From Paraburkholderia silviterrae (lineage in GTDB: Bacteria; Pseudomonadota; Gammaproteobacteria; Burkholderiales; Burkholderiaceae), in the NCBI RefSeq assembly GCF_004353915.1, contig NZ_SMRP01000020.1, forward strand, positions 62,001-126,000: a stretch of DNA of 64,000 nt. The letters run 5' to 3'. How positions within the stretch are numbered: position 1 is the stretch's first letter; the number at the start of each line of letters is the position of its first letter. A program made the position numbers and the translations under genes. Below the pieces are notes generated by a model that was given only the letters and a program-made list of their open reading frames with translations, searched no databases and was not told where the DNA came from. Below, in pieces: positions 16,463 through 26,600 of this stretch.

Positions 16463-17701
16463 ATGGGAGACAAGAATGCTCTGGATGCGGTGGTTGTGGG
16501 TGCGGGATGGGCGGGTCTCGGCGTTAGTTATGCGCTCGCTCGGGCTAATATGCGGCACTGCGTTCTGGAGCGTGGCAGAATCGGCGAAACTTGGCGCACC
16601 CAGCGTTGGGATTCTTTCCACTTCAATCTTCCCAACATCTACAGTGTAATGCCTGGCGATAGTTACAACGGCGCTGAGCCGGAAGGATTCATGACGCACA
16701 CGGCGTTCGTGACGCTGCTCGAAAACTACGCGCGACGCAACCAACTCCCAGTTCACACCGGCGTCGCGGTCTCAAAACTGGATTCAAGTAACGGGCTCTT
16801 TCGCGTTGTGACGCCGCAACAGACGTGGTGGGCTAAAAGCATTGTCGTCGCAAGCGGCAGCCTGAACCGGCCGCACCGGCTGGCTGCAGCCTCCGCATTG
16901 GTGAACGGCCCGATGCAAATCGATGCCTCGGACTACCGCAATGCAAGCGCCTTGCCCGCAGGGGCCGTCCTCGTCGTGGGCAGTGCACAGTCTGGCTGCC
17001 AAATCGCCGAAGATCTGATTCTGGCAAGCAGAGAGACCTATCTCGCGACGAGCCATATTGGCCGTATGCCGCGACGATATCGCGGACACGACATTGTCGT
17101 GTGGATGGTGAAGACCGGGATGTTCGACGTGCCACGCAAGGATTTCGTCGATGCGTCCGGCCGCGTGGCTGCTCGGCCCATGCTTGGCGCGTTGCACACA
17201 ATAAGCCTGCAGTCTCTGAGCGCACAAGGCGTCGTGCTCCTAGGGCGATTAATCGGCGTGGAGGATGATCGCCTCGTCTTCGCCGACGACCTTGTCGAAA
17301 ATCTTCGGTTCGGCGACCAGATTTCCGCGCAACTCAAAAGCCGTATTGATGAATTTATCGAGCTTGGCGGCCTTCCTGCGCCCGCGGCCGCTGAGGACGA
17401 GGCGGAGACGGTTGCTCCACGCCTACCCGAGCGACCTATCCTGCTGCTCGATCTCATCGAGCGGAACATTTCAACGATTGTTTGGTGCACAGGCTTTGGG
17501 GGTGACTTTGATTGGATCGACATACCAGGTGTTCTCGATGAGCGACGCCAACCGGTTCACGAAGACGGCATTGCTCCGATCCCCGGAGTCTATTTCGCCG
17601 GACTCGATTTTGCGTCCACACGCCGGTCGGGCACAGTGATGGCGATTGAAGGCGAGGCGCGGCGGTTCGTCGCCCATATCGCGGCACGCTGCACAAACTG
17701 A
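16463..17701 (+). CDS. FAD-dependent monooxygenase-like flavoprotein (CzcO/FMO group)
   Basis: A 412-residue two-dinucleotide-binding-domain flavoprotein. FAD motif GAGWAGLG lies at residues 13-20, and NAD(P)H motif VVGSAQSGCQ at about 171-180. A C-terminal FAD-contact segment, PGVYFAGLDFAS, follows GIAPI. The helix after the first motif and the RWDSFHFNLP segment are typical of the CzcO/flavin-containing-monooxygenase group. Substrates vary widely, so none can be assigned. The gene stands alone between two long non-coding stretches. Confidence 0.82.
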   Translation: MGDKNALDAVVVGAGWAGLGVSYALARANMRHCVLERGRIGETWRTQRWDSFHFNLPNIYSVMPGDSYNGAEPEGFMTHTAFVTLLENYARRNQLPVHTGVAVSKLDSSNGLFRVVTPQQTWWAKSIVVASGSLNRPHRLAAASALVNGPMQIDASDYRNASALPAGAVLVVGSAQSGCQIAEDLILASRETYLATSHIGRMPRRYRGHDIVVWMVKTGMFDVPRKDFVDASGRVAARPMLGALHTISLQSLSAQGVVLLGRLIGVEDDRLVFADDLVENLRFGDQISAQLKSRIDEFIELGGLPAPAAAEDEAETVAPRLPERPILLLDLIERNISTIVWCTGFGGDFDWIDIPGVLDERRQPVHEDGIAPIPGVYFAGLDFASTRRSGTVMAIEGEARRFVAHIAARCTN

Positions 17702-18199
17702 CCGGATTCGATTTGAGTTTAGGTCCGCATACCCTTGATACTCCTGACCCGCCGCAGGTCAGCATCATGCGCGGGGAGCCGAGCGACTGCTTATCGTTGC
17801 AGATCAGCCGTCGGAACGTCCAGGCAAAGCGTCGGGCAAATGGCTGTTCATGGCCGGTCTCACCCGCTGAGCCATGACGCCACATAACTGCCGCTGGCGC
17901 CCCGAAATATTTTTGAATGGCGGCTAACGGCGGAGTCGGCGAGCGCACGGAGTCGGCCAGGAGCGGCCGTTCGCCATGACGTTCACACTGTCATTCGGGA
18001 GACGGCTTCGCTTTGGAGCAGCCCTTCGGCGGGACCCTGGCCCAAAGGACGAACCCGGCTGGCGCGTGGGCGTGGCATTGCTCTTGAAACCACGACGCCA
18101 ACCGATCGGTTCGACGCATACAACGCCTGTTGTCCCGCATCCCGATCCGATAATCCGCGCAGCCACTGGATGGGAGCATCAGCGGGATGGCTGTGCTGC
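17702..18199. other. Intergenic region, no gene recognised
   Basis: 498 bases between the convergent flavoprotein and porin genes. It contains no credible ORF, and no clear terminator was found. Confidence 0.45.
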
Positions 18200-19384
18200 T
18201 TAGAAGCGGGTCAGCATGCCGACGGCGCCCATCACCTGATTGCTCGTCGCGGAGTTACCGCCGGCGTTGTACATCACTGCGGTGTTCTTGTTACCGATCG
18301 CGTGCTGGTACATTGCTTCAGCGTACAGTTCCGTGCGCTTGGACAGCGAGTAGCGCGCAATCGCGTTGACCTGGTTCCACTTCGGATCGGAGCCGATGTT
18401 CGACTTGCTCACACCGTTCAGATGACCGTCCGTGAACGTATCCATGAGGCCGAGAGAGAGCGCCGGCGTCAATGCGTACTTGACGTTCAGTTCATAGTTG
18501 TCGAAGTGAACCGAGCCGTTCGACGCCGTCAGGCCGAATGCAGACGTATCCTGGTACTGGCTGTGCGTGTAGACGAAGTTGACCGATGCCGGGCCGAACG
18601 TATAGCCGATTCCTGCACCGACCGTGCGCTGCACGTCCGCTGTCAGGTTGCCGCCGCCCGCGGTCGACTTGAACTCGCTGGGGTCAGCCGCAACGTTCTG
18701 ATTGACTGCGCCTGCAGGGGTACTCGCCGCCGCCGAGCCGTTGATCTGGAGGTAAGCCGCGGCCAGTCGCAGCGGGCCATTGTTGTAGCTCGCGCCGGCA
18801 CTATACGCACGATCGACCGCGAAACTGGTGCTGTTGCTGAACGCGTACACCCCGCCGAACTTGAAGCCGGCGTAGTCGTTACTCGTGAACTTTACCGAGT
18901 TGCTCAAGCGGACAGTATGTTGCAGGTTGTCGTTGTCGTACACGTGCGCGAAGCCTGCGTCGCCAAACGAGCCGGCCGTGCCGGACAGCGGCGCGACGTA
19001 GTCGACCATCGAGTCGTACTGGCGGCCCATCGTGAGAGTGCCGTATTGATCGGTGCTCAGGCCGACATACGCTTGACGGCCGAACATGCGGCCACCCTGG
19101 CCAAGCGCACCGTTGTTGACGTTGAAGCCGTTTTCGAGCACGAAGACCGCATGCAGACCGCCGCCCAAGTCCTCGCTGCCGCGCAGGCCGAAGCGGCTGC
19201 CGCTGATATTGCCGCTTGCGAGTGCGACGCGCGAGCTACCATGGCTGGGGGCACCGTTCTGAACGTTGTTCGTATACGCGATGCCGGCATCGATCAGGCC
19301 GTACAGCGTGACCGAACTCTGTGCGTTGGCAGCGGACGCCGCGAAAGCTGCGCAGCCTGCGACAGCAATGGAAATTTTTCTCAT
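18200..19384 (-). CDS. Outer-membrane general porin (Burkholderia-type, Porin_4)
   Basis: A 394-residue trimeric 16-stranded porin. The signal peptide is residues 1-21 (Ala-Asn-Ala cleavage), followed by the canonical QSSVTLYGLIDAGIAYTNN. Further hallmarks are SRFGLRGSEDLGGGL, FGRQAYVGL and the terminal strand ending Thr-Arg-Phe, whose final Phe is the outer-membrane assembly signal. It mediates passive diffusion of small solutes. Many paralogues exist per genome in this family, so the specific name is left blank. Confidence 0.93.
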   Translation of the reverse strand: MRKISIAVAGCAAFAASAANAQSSVTLYGLIDAGIAYTNNVQNGAPSHGSSRVALASGNISGSRFGLRGSEDLGGGLHAVFVLENGFNVNNGALGQGGRMFGRQAYVGLSTDQYGTLTMGRQYDSMVDYVAPLSGTAGSFGDAGFAHVYDNDNLQHTVRLSNSVKFTSNDYAGFKFGGVYAFSNSTSFAVDRAYSAGASYNNGPLRLAAAYLQINGSAAASTPAGAVNQNVAADPSEFKSTAGGGNLTADVQRTVGAGIGYTFGPASVNFVYTHSQYQDTSAFGLTASNGSVHFDNYELNVKYALTPALSLGLMDTFTDGHLNGVSKSNIGSDPKWNQVNAIARYSLSKRTELYAEAMYQHAIGNKNTAVMYNAGGNSATSNQVMGAVGMLTRF

Positions 19385-19946
19385 TGAATCACTCCAGGTC
19401 TTTGAAACGAAGAAAAAACGGCGTGAGTATAAAAAGCTGCGCCCGACAAACGCGCCACATCCGCCGGGTATCTATTTTTCTTGCTCTTTAACGAAAGTGA
19501 AGCAATCAAGCTGCGATGCGCTACTGCAGCGTGGGGCGAACCGGAGTGCAGCCCCGATGTGTTTCGATTGCAAGTAGCGCTGTCGCGACGGCTATCGGTC
19601 GCGACGTTGATGCACCCCACCGAAGGTGGTCGAGTTTCAGTCGCGACAGTCTACGATCGGTAAATTTCAGGAGCCAGACGTTCGCGAAATAATGATGGCC
19701 GGGAATATTTACAGACCTCGTCACATTCCCGTCAAAATGTAGTAACAACGCGGTTTTCAGATGGGTGAAGGATGGGTCGCACGCCGCTGCCTATCCTATT
19801 TACACACGCTTTGGCGTTGCGACGATGCGACAGACAGTTGGCCGGCGGCGCACTCCAGAGGTCCGCCTTCAAAAAGGGCGCGGTACGAGGCCATGACCGG
19901 GATGACGGGAGTGCCGGGATTGGAGATCGGCGCGGCAGGTTGAGAT
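19385..19946. other. Porin upstream region
   Basis: 562 bases between the porin and the DUF4148 gene, both on the minus strand. The 150 bases next to the porin are AT-rich (A-tracts and TTTTTC runs), as expected for a strongly expressed promoter. No gene is seen. Confidence 0.45.
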
Positions 19947-20216
19947 CTAATCCTTGGCAGCGGAATTTTGTCTGGTGGTCGGATCCTCCCAACCCCAATA
20001 CGTACCGTAATAGATTGAGTCGGCACGCGCCAGTGATCCGTCCTTTTGCGCCTGAACGAGCTGGTTGTATACGTCATGCCGCGACAATGGCCGCTGTGTC
20101 TGCGCGGTGCCGACAGCGGGATTGGTCTGGGTATTCTGCGCGTAAGTGCCCGCGCTCCAAAATGAAGTTGCGAGTGCACTGGCGATGAATATCGAGCGAT
20201 AAGAGAGTTTGTACAT
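19947..20216 (-). CDS. DUF4148 domain protein (secreted)
   Basis: An 89-residue protein with a Sec signal peptide (residues 1-26, cleavage after Tyr-Ala). The short DUF4148 motif follows in its usual form: PLSRHDVYNQLVQAQKDGSL, then TYWGWED. DUF4148 proteins are numerous in Burkholderia and relatives, are periplasmic or secreted, and have no known function. The ATG at 20216 follows AAGGTTCC-type sequence only weakly; a frame up to 20315 would destroy the signal peptide. Confidence 0.8.
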   Translation of the reverse strand: MYKLSYRSIFIASALATSFWSAGTYAQNTQTNPAVGTAQTQRPLSRHDVYNQLVQAQKDGSLARADSIYYGTYWGWEDPTTRQNSAAKD

Positions 20217-20559
20217 AAGGTTCCTTGATCGAATGAATGGGCACGAAATCCTTCGCCCATGGCGATCGCAAGTCCCGTGAGGGCGGGTTGCTCGAAATGT
20301 TCCATGCCACCACACACTTCGTCACGTACGACAAGCCATCTAAAGCGAAATCTATTCGCTGATGCCTATCGAAACATCCGCCTAAAAATGAAGAAATGGT
20401 TAATCAAAGCGAAGGACTCTTGAGTACCGATAGCCGAACGGCCGTTTCCCCGACCGGGCCGGATCAAGCAGGTCATCAATATGCTCAGGCTTCACGCTGG
20501 AACGCGTTGTGCTTGCCAAGCCAGATGCCCCTTCAATCTTTGCGCTCGGGAGACCTGTC
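20217..20559. other. Divergent promoter region of DUF4148 and cupin genes
   Basis: 343 bases between divergently transcribed genes. It has no credible ORF, and no specific operator was recognised. Confidence 0.4.
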
Positions 20560-20997
20560 ATGCAAACCGGACTCGCCACTGACTTTTCGCACGTCAAGCC
20601 GCAGGACACGTCATTCAAGGGCGGTGGGCTGCGCGACTTCTTTGTCTATCGCGATCTGGGGATCGCCAGGGCCACGCAAGGCAAGGTGCTCGCGCAGCTT
20701 GTCAGGGCAAATCTTGCGCCGGAGTTGGGCACGGGCTGGCACCGGCATGAGGCGGATTTCCATATCGTCTTCATGCTCAAGGGCTGGGCGCGCTTCATGT
20801 ATGGCGACAAGGAAACCCTCGTCGAGGCAGGCGACTGCGTGCATCAGGCGCCGGGCATCGCCCATTATCTTTTCGATTACTCGCCTGACATGGAGTACCT
20901 CGAAATCGTGAGCCCCGCCGATTTCAAGTCGATTGACGTGGAAGCGCCGTGCGCCGTGCCGGCGCCAACGCCCTGGCAAGCGAGCCCCTGGAGGTGA
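20560..20997 (+). CDS. Cupin-domain protein
   Basis: A 145-residue single-domain cupin. Motif 1 is GTGWHRHEADFHIVFMLKG (about residues 58-76, His61, His63, Glu64), and motif 2 is the GDCVHQAPGIAHYLFDYS region (about 91-108). These residues form the metal site of a conserved beta barrel. The start at 20560 has GGGAGA upstream. It could be a small dioxygenase, isomerase or regulatory cupin; nothing nearby decides. It ends about 70 bases from the convergent phaZ. Confidence 0.8.
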   Translation: MQTGLATDFSHVKPQDTSFKGGGLRDFFVYRDLGIARATQGKVLAQLVRANLAPELGTGWHRHEADFHIVFMLKGWARFMYGDKETLVEAGDCVHQAPGIAHYLFDYSPDMEYLEIVSPADFKSIDVEAPCAVPAPTPWQASPWR

Positions 20998-21067
20998 AGC
21001 AGGCGCGCCGCTGGCGTTAAAGCAGGCGCGCCGTTGCGCAGCCACGGCGCGCAAGCCGCTCGCTCGC

Positions 21068-22417
21068 CTATTTGGGCTGCGTTGCGGCGGCGCGGCTGAT
21101 CACCGTTGCCGCATGCGCATCGGCTTCGAGCAGCGCGCGCAGGGTCACCTGATCGCCGCAAACGGCCTCCGGCGCCGCGGTACGCCGCGCGCGCGGCTCA
21201 TGGTCGTGAATGGTCGAGCGCACCAGCGGATAGATCTGCGCGTCCCAGCGGTGGCCATTGAAGACACCGTAATGGCCCACGCCCGTCTGCACATGATGCG
21301 TCTTCATATAAGGGCGCAGCCCCGAGCACAGGTCATGGGCGGCTACCGTCTGGCCAACCGAGCAGATATCGTCCTTCTCGCCTTCGATGGTGAGCAGCGC
21401 GGTGTGACGGATCGCGTGCGGCTCCACGAGGCGCTCGCCCACCTTGAGCTTGCCGAGTGGCAGCTCGTATTGCTGAAACACCGATCTGACCGTCTCCAGA
21501 TAGAACTCCGCCGTGAGATCGGACGTGGCGAAGTACTCGCGATAGAACATGTAGAGTGCATCGGCCCGGGTGGGATCGCCCTTCGACCGCTCGTGGCGCA
21601 TCTCCGCGAGCGAGGCGACATGACGCTCGAGGTTCATCGACATGAATGCACTGAGCTGCACGAAGCCTGGATAAACGCGACGCTGCGCGCCGGGAAATCC
21701 GCCTGGCACCGCGCTGATGAGATTGCGCTCGAACCATTCGATTGGCTGACTGTTGGCGAGATCGTTGACCTTGGTGGGATTCACCCGGCAATCGATCGGC
21801 CCTGCCATCAGCGTCATGCTCGCGGGCTGCGCGGGCTCGTTGTCGGCGGCCATCAACGAGACGGCCGCGAGCGCCGCAACGGTCGGCTGGCAGATGGCCA
21901 CCAGATGCGCGTCGGGGCCAATCCGCCGAATGAACGACATGACGTGCTCGACGTATTCCTCGAAGCCGAAACGGCCCGCCGACAAGGGCACGTCGCGCGG
22001 GTTGTGCCAGTCGGTGATATAGACGTCGTGATCGGCGAGCATGGTGCGCACGGTGCCGCGCAGCAGCGTCGCGAAGTGTCCCGACATGGGCGCGACGAGC
22101 AGCACGCGCGGCTGGGGCGCTGCGAGGTCCTTGCGAAAGTGAAGCAGCGAGGCAAAAGGCGTGCGCTTGACGACGTCTTCGGTCACCGGAGTGCGCACGC
22201 CGTCCACCTCCACAAAGTCGATGCCGAACGGCGGCCGCGCATGCGAGAGCCCGGCAAGCTCGATCTGCTCCCACCAGGCATCGAGATAGCGCGTGTCGAA
22301 TCCGCACGCGAGTGCGGGCCATGTGGCGACCGCCACGCGGGAGAAAGACGCGGCGCCACGCCAGGGCTTCATCAGGTCCGCGAGCGCCTGGTAGGTGGAA
22401 TAGGCAAGCAGGTTCAT
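21068..22417 (-). CDS. phaZ: Intracellular poly(3-hydroxybutyrate) depolymerase
   Basis: A 449-residue PhaZ of the i-nPHB depolymerase family, which mobilises stored PHB granules. The catalytic triad is recognisable: Cys176 in VAICQPTV (a Cys replaces Ser in this family), Asp349 or Asp350 in EGEKDD, and His382 in VGHYGVF. The family N-terminus (YSTYQALADLMKPWRG) is intact, and the C-terminal tail is slightly long. The start is the ATG at 22417, with GGGAGC upstream; the frame to 22759 is unsupported. Together with phaB it shows that the host makes and degrades PHB, though the genes are not linked. Confidence 0.93.
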   Translation of the reverse strand: MNLLAYSTYQALADLMKPWRGAASFSRVAVATWPALACGFDTRYLDAWWEQIELAGLSHARPPFGIDFVEVDGVRTPVTEDVVKRTPFASLLHFRKDLAAPQPRVLLVAPMSGHFATLLRGTVRTMLADHDVYITDWHNPRDVPLSAGRFGFEEYVEHVMSFIRRIGPDAHLVAICQPTVAALAAVSLMAADNEPAQPASMTLMAGPIDCRVNPTKVNDLANSQPIEWFERNLISAVPGGFPGAQRRVYPGFVQLSAFMSMNLERHVASLAEMRHERSKGDPTRADALYMFYREYFATSDLTAEFYLETVRSVFQQYELPLGKLKVGERLVEPHAIRHTALLTIEGEKDDICSVGQTVAAHDLCSGLRPYMKTHHVQTGVGHYGVFNGHRWDAQIYPLVRSTIHDHEPRARRTAAPEAVCGDQVTLRALLEADAHAATVISRAAATQPK

Positions 22418-22757
22418 GGGTCCAGCTCCCGATTCTCGTGAACGCGAAGAGTCACAGGCAATAGATATGCCAGAGCCGTCCACTGGCACAGTGTTTGCAC
22501 GTTTTCGGCATGGCGTTGCATGCGCGCGCGAGCGCTCGCGCCCAGGCCGTCGCGGCACGCCACGGCAGCATGGCGCGAGCGCTTCGTGCAACGCGCCGGC
22601 TCCGCCGTCCTGCGTGTCGCAAAACGGTGCAGCCCGCGGCGCGAGAGGTGCATGCAGGCGCCATGCGCGGGTTCGGTGCACGCAGGCGCGACTGCGCATC
22701 GCTTCCGCGAGCATTGCATCGCATCGCTTCCGTGTCCTTATCGTTCTGGAGCCTCTC
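22418..22757. other. Divergent promoter region of phaZ and GST gene
   Basis: 340 bases between phaZ (minus) and the GST gene (plus). Overlapping open frames are present on both strands but are GC-driven, with no ribosome site or domain. Confidence 0.4.
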
Positions 22758-23417
22758 ATGAGTCAGACGAATACGACCCTGACGATCAGCAGCCGAAACT
22801 ATTCGTCGTGGTCCATGCGCGGCTGGCTGCTTGCCAGACTCGCCGGACTCGAATTCGACACGGTGACGGTGCCGCTCGACGACGCGGCCACGCGCGCCGA
22901 GCTGCTGCTGCTCTCGCCTTCGATTCTCGTTCCCTGCCTGCGCCACGAGGGCATCGTGGTCTGGGACACGCTCGCGATCTGCGAATACCTCAACGAGATC
23001 CGGCCGCAGGCGCAACTGTTGCCCGCGGAACGCACGGCGCGCGCGCACTGCCGCTCGGTCTGCGGGGAAATGCATTCGGGTTTCAGCGCATTGCGCTCCG
23101 CACTGCCAATGAACCTGCGCGGCCACTTTCCAAACTTTCGCGTCTGGTCGCGCGCGCAGGACGACATCGAGCGCATCGTGACCATCTGGCGCGAATGCCT
23201 GCAGAAGTATGGCGGCCCCTGGCTCTTCGGCGAGATCGGCGCGGCCGACGCCATGTATGCGCCTGTCGTCACGCGCCTGCTCACCTATGATGTGCCAATC
23301 GACCCCGACATCGGAGACTACTGCATGCGCGTGCTCAAGCAGCCTTACGTGGCCGATTGGATCGCGGCGGCGAAGTCGGAAACCGACGACATCGACGAGC
23401 TCGACATGGAATTCTGA
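22758..23417 (+). CDS. Glutathione S-transferase family protein
   Basis: A 219-residue GST. The N-terminal thioredoxin domain starts LTISSRNYSSWSMRGWLL, a pattern of a GST subgroup common in proteobacteria, and contains the cis-Pro segment SILVPCLRHEG with the substrate-binding DTLAICEYL. The helical C-terminal domain includes GEIGAADAMYAPVV near residue 160. It is unrelated to the GST at 13315 except by fold. The gene precedes the transglutaminase cluster by 209 bases on the same strand but probably has its own promoter. Confidence 0.83.
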   Translation: MSQTNTTLTISSRNYSSWSMRGWLLARLAGLEFDTVTVPLDDAATRAELLLLSPSILVPCLRHEGIVVWDTLAICEYLNEIRPQAQLLPAERTARAHCRSVCGEMHSGFSALRSALPMNLRGHFPNFRVWSRAQDDIERIVTIWRECLQKYGGPWLFGEIGAADAMYAPVVTRLLTYDVPIDPDIGDYCMRVLKQPYVADWIAAAKSETDDIDELDMEF

Positions 23418-23456
23418 GCGCCGCAGCGCACCAATATCGCGCGCGACACCGTGGCC

Positions 23457-23540
23457 GCCGCTGTCGCCGTAGTTGTTACCGTAGTTGTTACCGTAGTTGT
23501 TACCGTAGTTGTTACCGTAGCTGTCACCGCAGTTGTCACA
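23457..23540. repeat. 12-bp tandem repeat (GTAGTTGTTACC), about seven units
   Basis: Four perfect units run from 23469 to 23516. Two degenerate units follow (23517-23540) and one poorly matching unit precedes. It lies in the 5' leader between the GST stop and the GTG start of the DUF2126 gene. The array is not translated in the recognised genes, and its length is a multiple of three. Confidence 0.85.
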
Positions 23541-23626
23541 TCCGGCACTCACGCCGTCTGCAACATATGCTCGTTGTGCCGAGCGCCTTTTCCGCCGTTC
23601 CATCCACGTCGATCGAGGAGTCGGGT

Positions 23627-26600
23627 GTGTCCATCCGTGTCGCGTTAAACCATGTCACGCAGTATCGCTATGACCGGCTCGTGCGCCTCGCGCCGCACGT
23701 GGTGCGCCTGCGGCCCGCGCCGCACTGCCGCACGCCCATCCTCTCGTATTCGCTGCGCGTGGAGCCCGCCGATCATTTCGTCAACTGGCAGCAGGACCCG
23801 TTCGCCAACTATCAGGCGCGGCTCGCGTTTCCCGAGCCCACGCGCGAGTTCCGCGTCACGATCGATCTGGTCGCGGAAATGGCGGTCTACAACCCGTTCG
23901 ACTTTTTTCTCGAACCAGGCGCCGAGCGCTTTCCGTTCACCTACGCGCCCGAACTGGCCGTCGAGCTCGCTCCGTATCTGGCGCGCAGCGAGCCGACGCC
24001 GCGCTTCGCCGCGTTCGTCGAGTCGATCGACCGCACACCGCGCGTGACCATCGACTTCCTCGTCGATCTGAACCAGCGCCTGCAACACGAGATTGACTAC
24101 CTGATCCGCATGGAGCCGGGCGTGCAGACGCCTGAGGAAACGCTGGAAAAGGGCTCCGGCTCCTGTCGCGACACGGGCTGGCTCCTCGTGCAGACGCTGC
24201 GCCAGCTCGGGCTTGCCGCGCGCTTCGTCTCGGGCTACCTGCTGCAGCTCACCCCCGACGTCAAGGCGATCGACGGCCCGCGCGGCGCCGAGGCCGATTT
24301 CACCGACCTGCACGCCTGGTGCGAGGTCTACCTGCCGGGCGCGGGCTGGATCGGCCTAGATCCAACCTCGGGGCTGCTCGCGGGCGAAGGCCATATTCCG
24401 GTGGCCTGCACGCCGGAGCCCAACAGCGCCGCGCCGATCTCGGGCGCGCTCGACGAATGCGAGGTCGAGTTCTCGCATTCGATGTCGATTTCGCGCGTGC
24501 TGGAGACGCCGCGCGTGACGAAGCCCTACACCGAGGCGCAATGGGCCGGCATGCACGCGATGGGGGCCCAGGTCGACGCCGCGCTCGCCGGCCAGGACGT
24601 GCGCCTCACGATGGGCGGCGAGCCGACCTTCGTGGCGGCGGGCGACCGCGACGCGCCCGAATGGAACACCGATGCACTCGGCCCGACCAAGCGCCGCTAC
24701 GCCATCGCGCTGATGGACAAGCTGCGCGCGCATTATGGCGCGCTGGGCTTTCTGCATATCGGCCAGGGCAAGTGGTATCCGGGCGAGCAGTTGCCGCGCT
24801 GGGCGCTATCGCTCTACTGGCGCGCCGACGGCGAGCCGTGCTGGCGCGAACCCGCGCTCTTCGCGGACGAGCGCTCGCCCGCTCACCACACCGCCGAAGA
24901 CGCGCGGCGCTTCATCGAGCACCTCGTTGCGAAGCTCGCGGTCGATCCACAGCATGTGCGGCCTGCCTACGAGGACACGTGGTATTACCTGTGGCGCGAG
25001 CGCCGCCTGCCCGTGAACGTCGATCCGTTAGACTCGCGCCTCGACGACGAGCTCGAGCGCATGCGGCTGCGCCGTCTGTTCGACACGGGTCTCGACAGCG
25101 TGACCGGCTACGTCCTGCCGCTCGCGTGCGAGCGCGCCGACGCACCCGATGCACCCGATGCGGCGCGCGATGCCCCATCCCAGCCCGCCTTGCAGGGCCC
25201 GCGCTGGGTGAGCAGCCCGTGGTTCTTCCGCGACGATCGCCTGTACCTGATTCCCGGCGACTCGCCGATGGGCTACCGGCTGCCGCTCGATTCGCTGCCG
25301 TGGGTGGCGGCGGGCGACTACCCCTGGCAGCACACGCGCGATCCGTTCGCCGCGCCGGTGCCGCTGCGCAGCGCGGCCGAGCTGCGCATGCAGTACGAGA
25401 ACGGCTTTGACGCAGCCGCCCAATCGCAGCACGGCGAGCGCGCAAGCCTGGCCGCCGGTGCCGAAGGCGCGGGAAGCGGCAGAAACGGCAGAAACGGCAA
25501 CTCGACCGACGTCAACCGCTACCCCGAGCGCGGAGAATCCGCCGACTGGATCCACCGCACGGCACTGTGCGTCGAAGCGCGCGACCCCGCGCGCGCCGCG
25601 GGGCCGAAAGCCGAAGCCGCATCGTTTGGCCGCGCGCAAGGCCAGTTGCACGTTTTCATGCCGCCGCTCGCCGAGCTCGACGATTACCTCGGCCTGCTCG
25701 CCGCCGTCGAAGCCACGGCCGCCGAACTCGCGCTGCCTGTGGTGATCGAGGGCTATCCGCCGCCGCGCGACCCGCGCCTGAAAATGCTCCAGGTCACGCC
25801 CGACCCCGGCGTGATCGAGGTGAACATCCACCCCTCGTCGAACTGGGACGAACTGGTCGAGCGCACCGAATTCCTCTACCAGGCCGCGCACGAAACCGCG
25901 CTGTCCACCGAGAAGTTCATGCTCGACGGGCGCCACACCGGCACCGGCGGCGGCAATCACCTCGTGCTCGGCGGCGCCACGCCCGCCGACAGCCCGTTCC
26001 TGCGCCGCCCCGACCTGCTCGCCAGCCTGCTCGCGTACTGGCACAACCATCCATCGCTTTCATACCTGTTTTCGGGCCTGTTCATCGGCCCGACGAGCCA
26101 GGCGCCACGCGTGGACGAGGCGCGCAACGATCAGGTCTACGAACTGGAAATCGCCTTTGCGGAGATACAGCGCAAGGTCGACCTGCTGCATGGCTACGCC
26201 GAGGCCGCTGGCGGCGGCGAGCGCGTGCCGCCGTGGCTCATCGACCGCGCGTTGCGCAACATCCTCATCGATGTGACCGGCAACACGCACCGCGCCGAGT
26301 TCTGCATCGACAAGCTCTACTCGCCCGACGGCCCGACCGGCCGCCTCGGCCTGCTGGAGCTGCGCGGCTTCGAAATGCCGCCGCACGCGCGCATGAGCCT
26401 CGCGCAGCAACTGCTGCTGCGCGCGCTCGTCGCGCGCTTCTGGCAGACGCCGTACACGCAGCGCCTCACGCGCTGGGGCACCGAGCTGCACGACCGCTTC
26501 ATGCTCTCGACCTTCGTGCAGATGGATTTCGACGACGTGCTCGCCGAAACGGCCGCGGCCGGCTTCGCGCTCGACCCCGCCTGGTTCGCCCCGCACTTCG

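Noticed and set aside
15889-18199. Possible related decayed sequences on both sides of the flavoprotein gene
   Set aside because: Only short GC-rich words such as GCGGCCGTT are shared; I could not establish a repeat.
20933-22441. Long 502-codon plus-strand frame over phaZ
   Set aside because: Antisense shadow of phaZ; Arg/His-rich composition and no domain. The PhaZ triad on the other strand is unambiguous.
23469-23540. CRISPR array
   Set aside because: The units are 12 bp, directly contiguous and have no spacers.
23357-23626. Extension of the DUF2126 frame upstream through the 12-bp repeat, giving an Arg-Ser-Cys-Tyr repeat peptide
   Set aside because: It overlaps the GST 3' end, lacks a ribosome site, and the family start is matched exactly by the GTG at 23627 with GAGGAG upstream.
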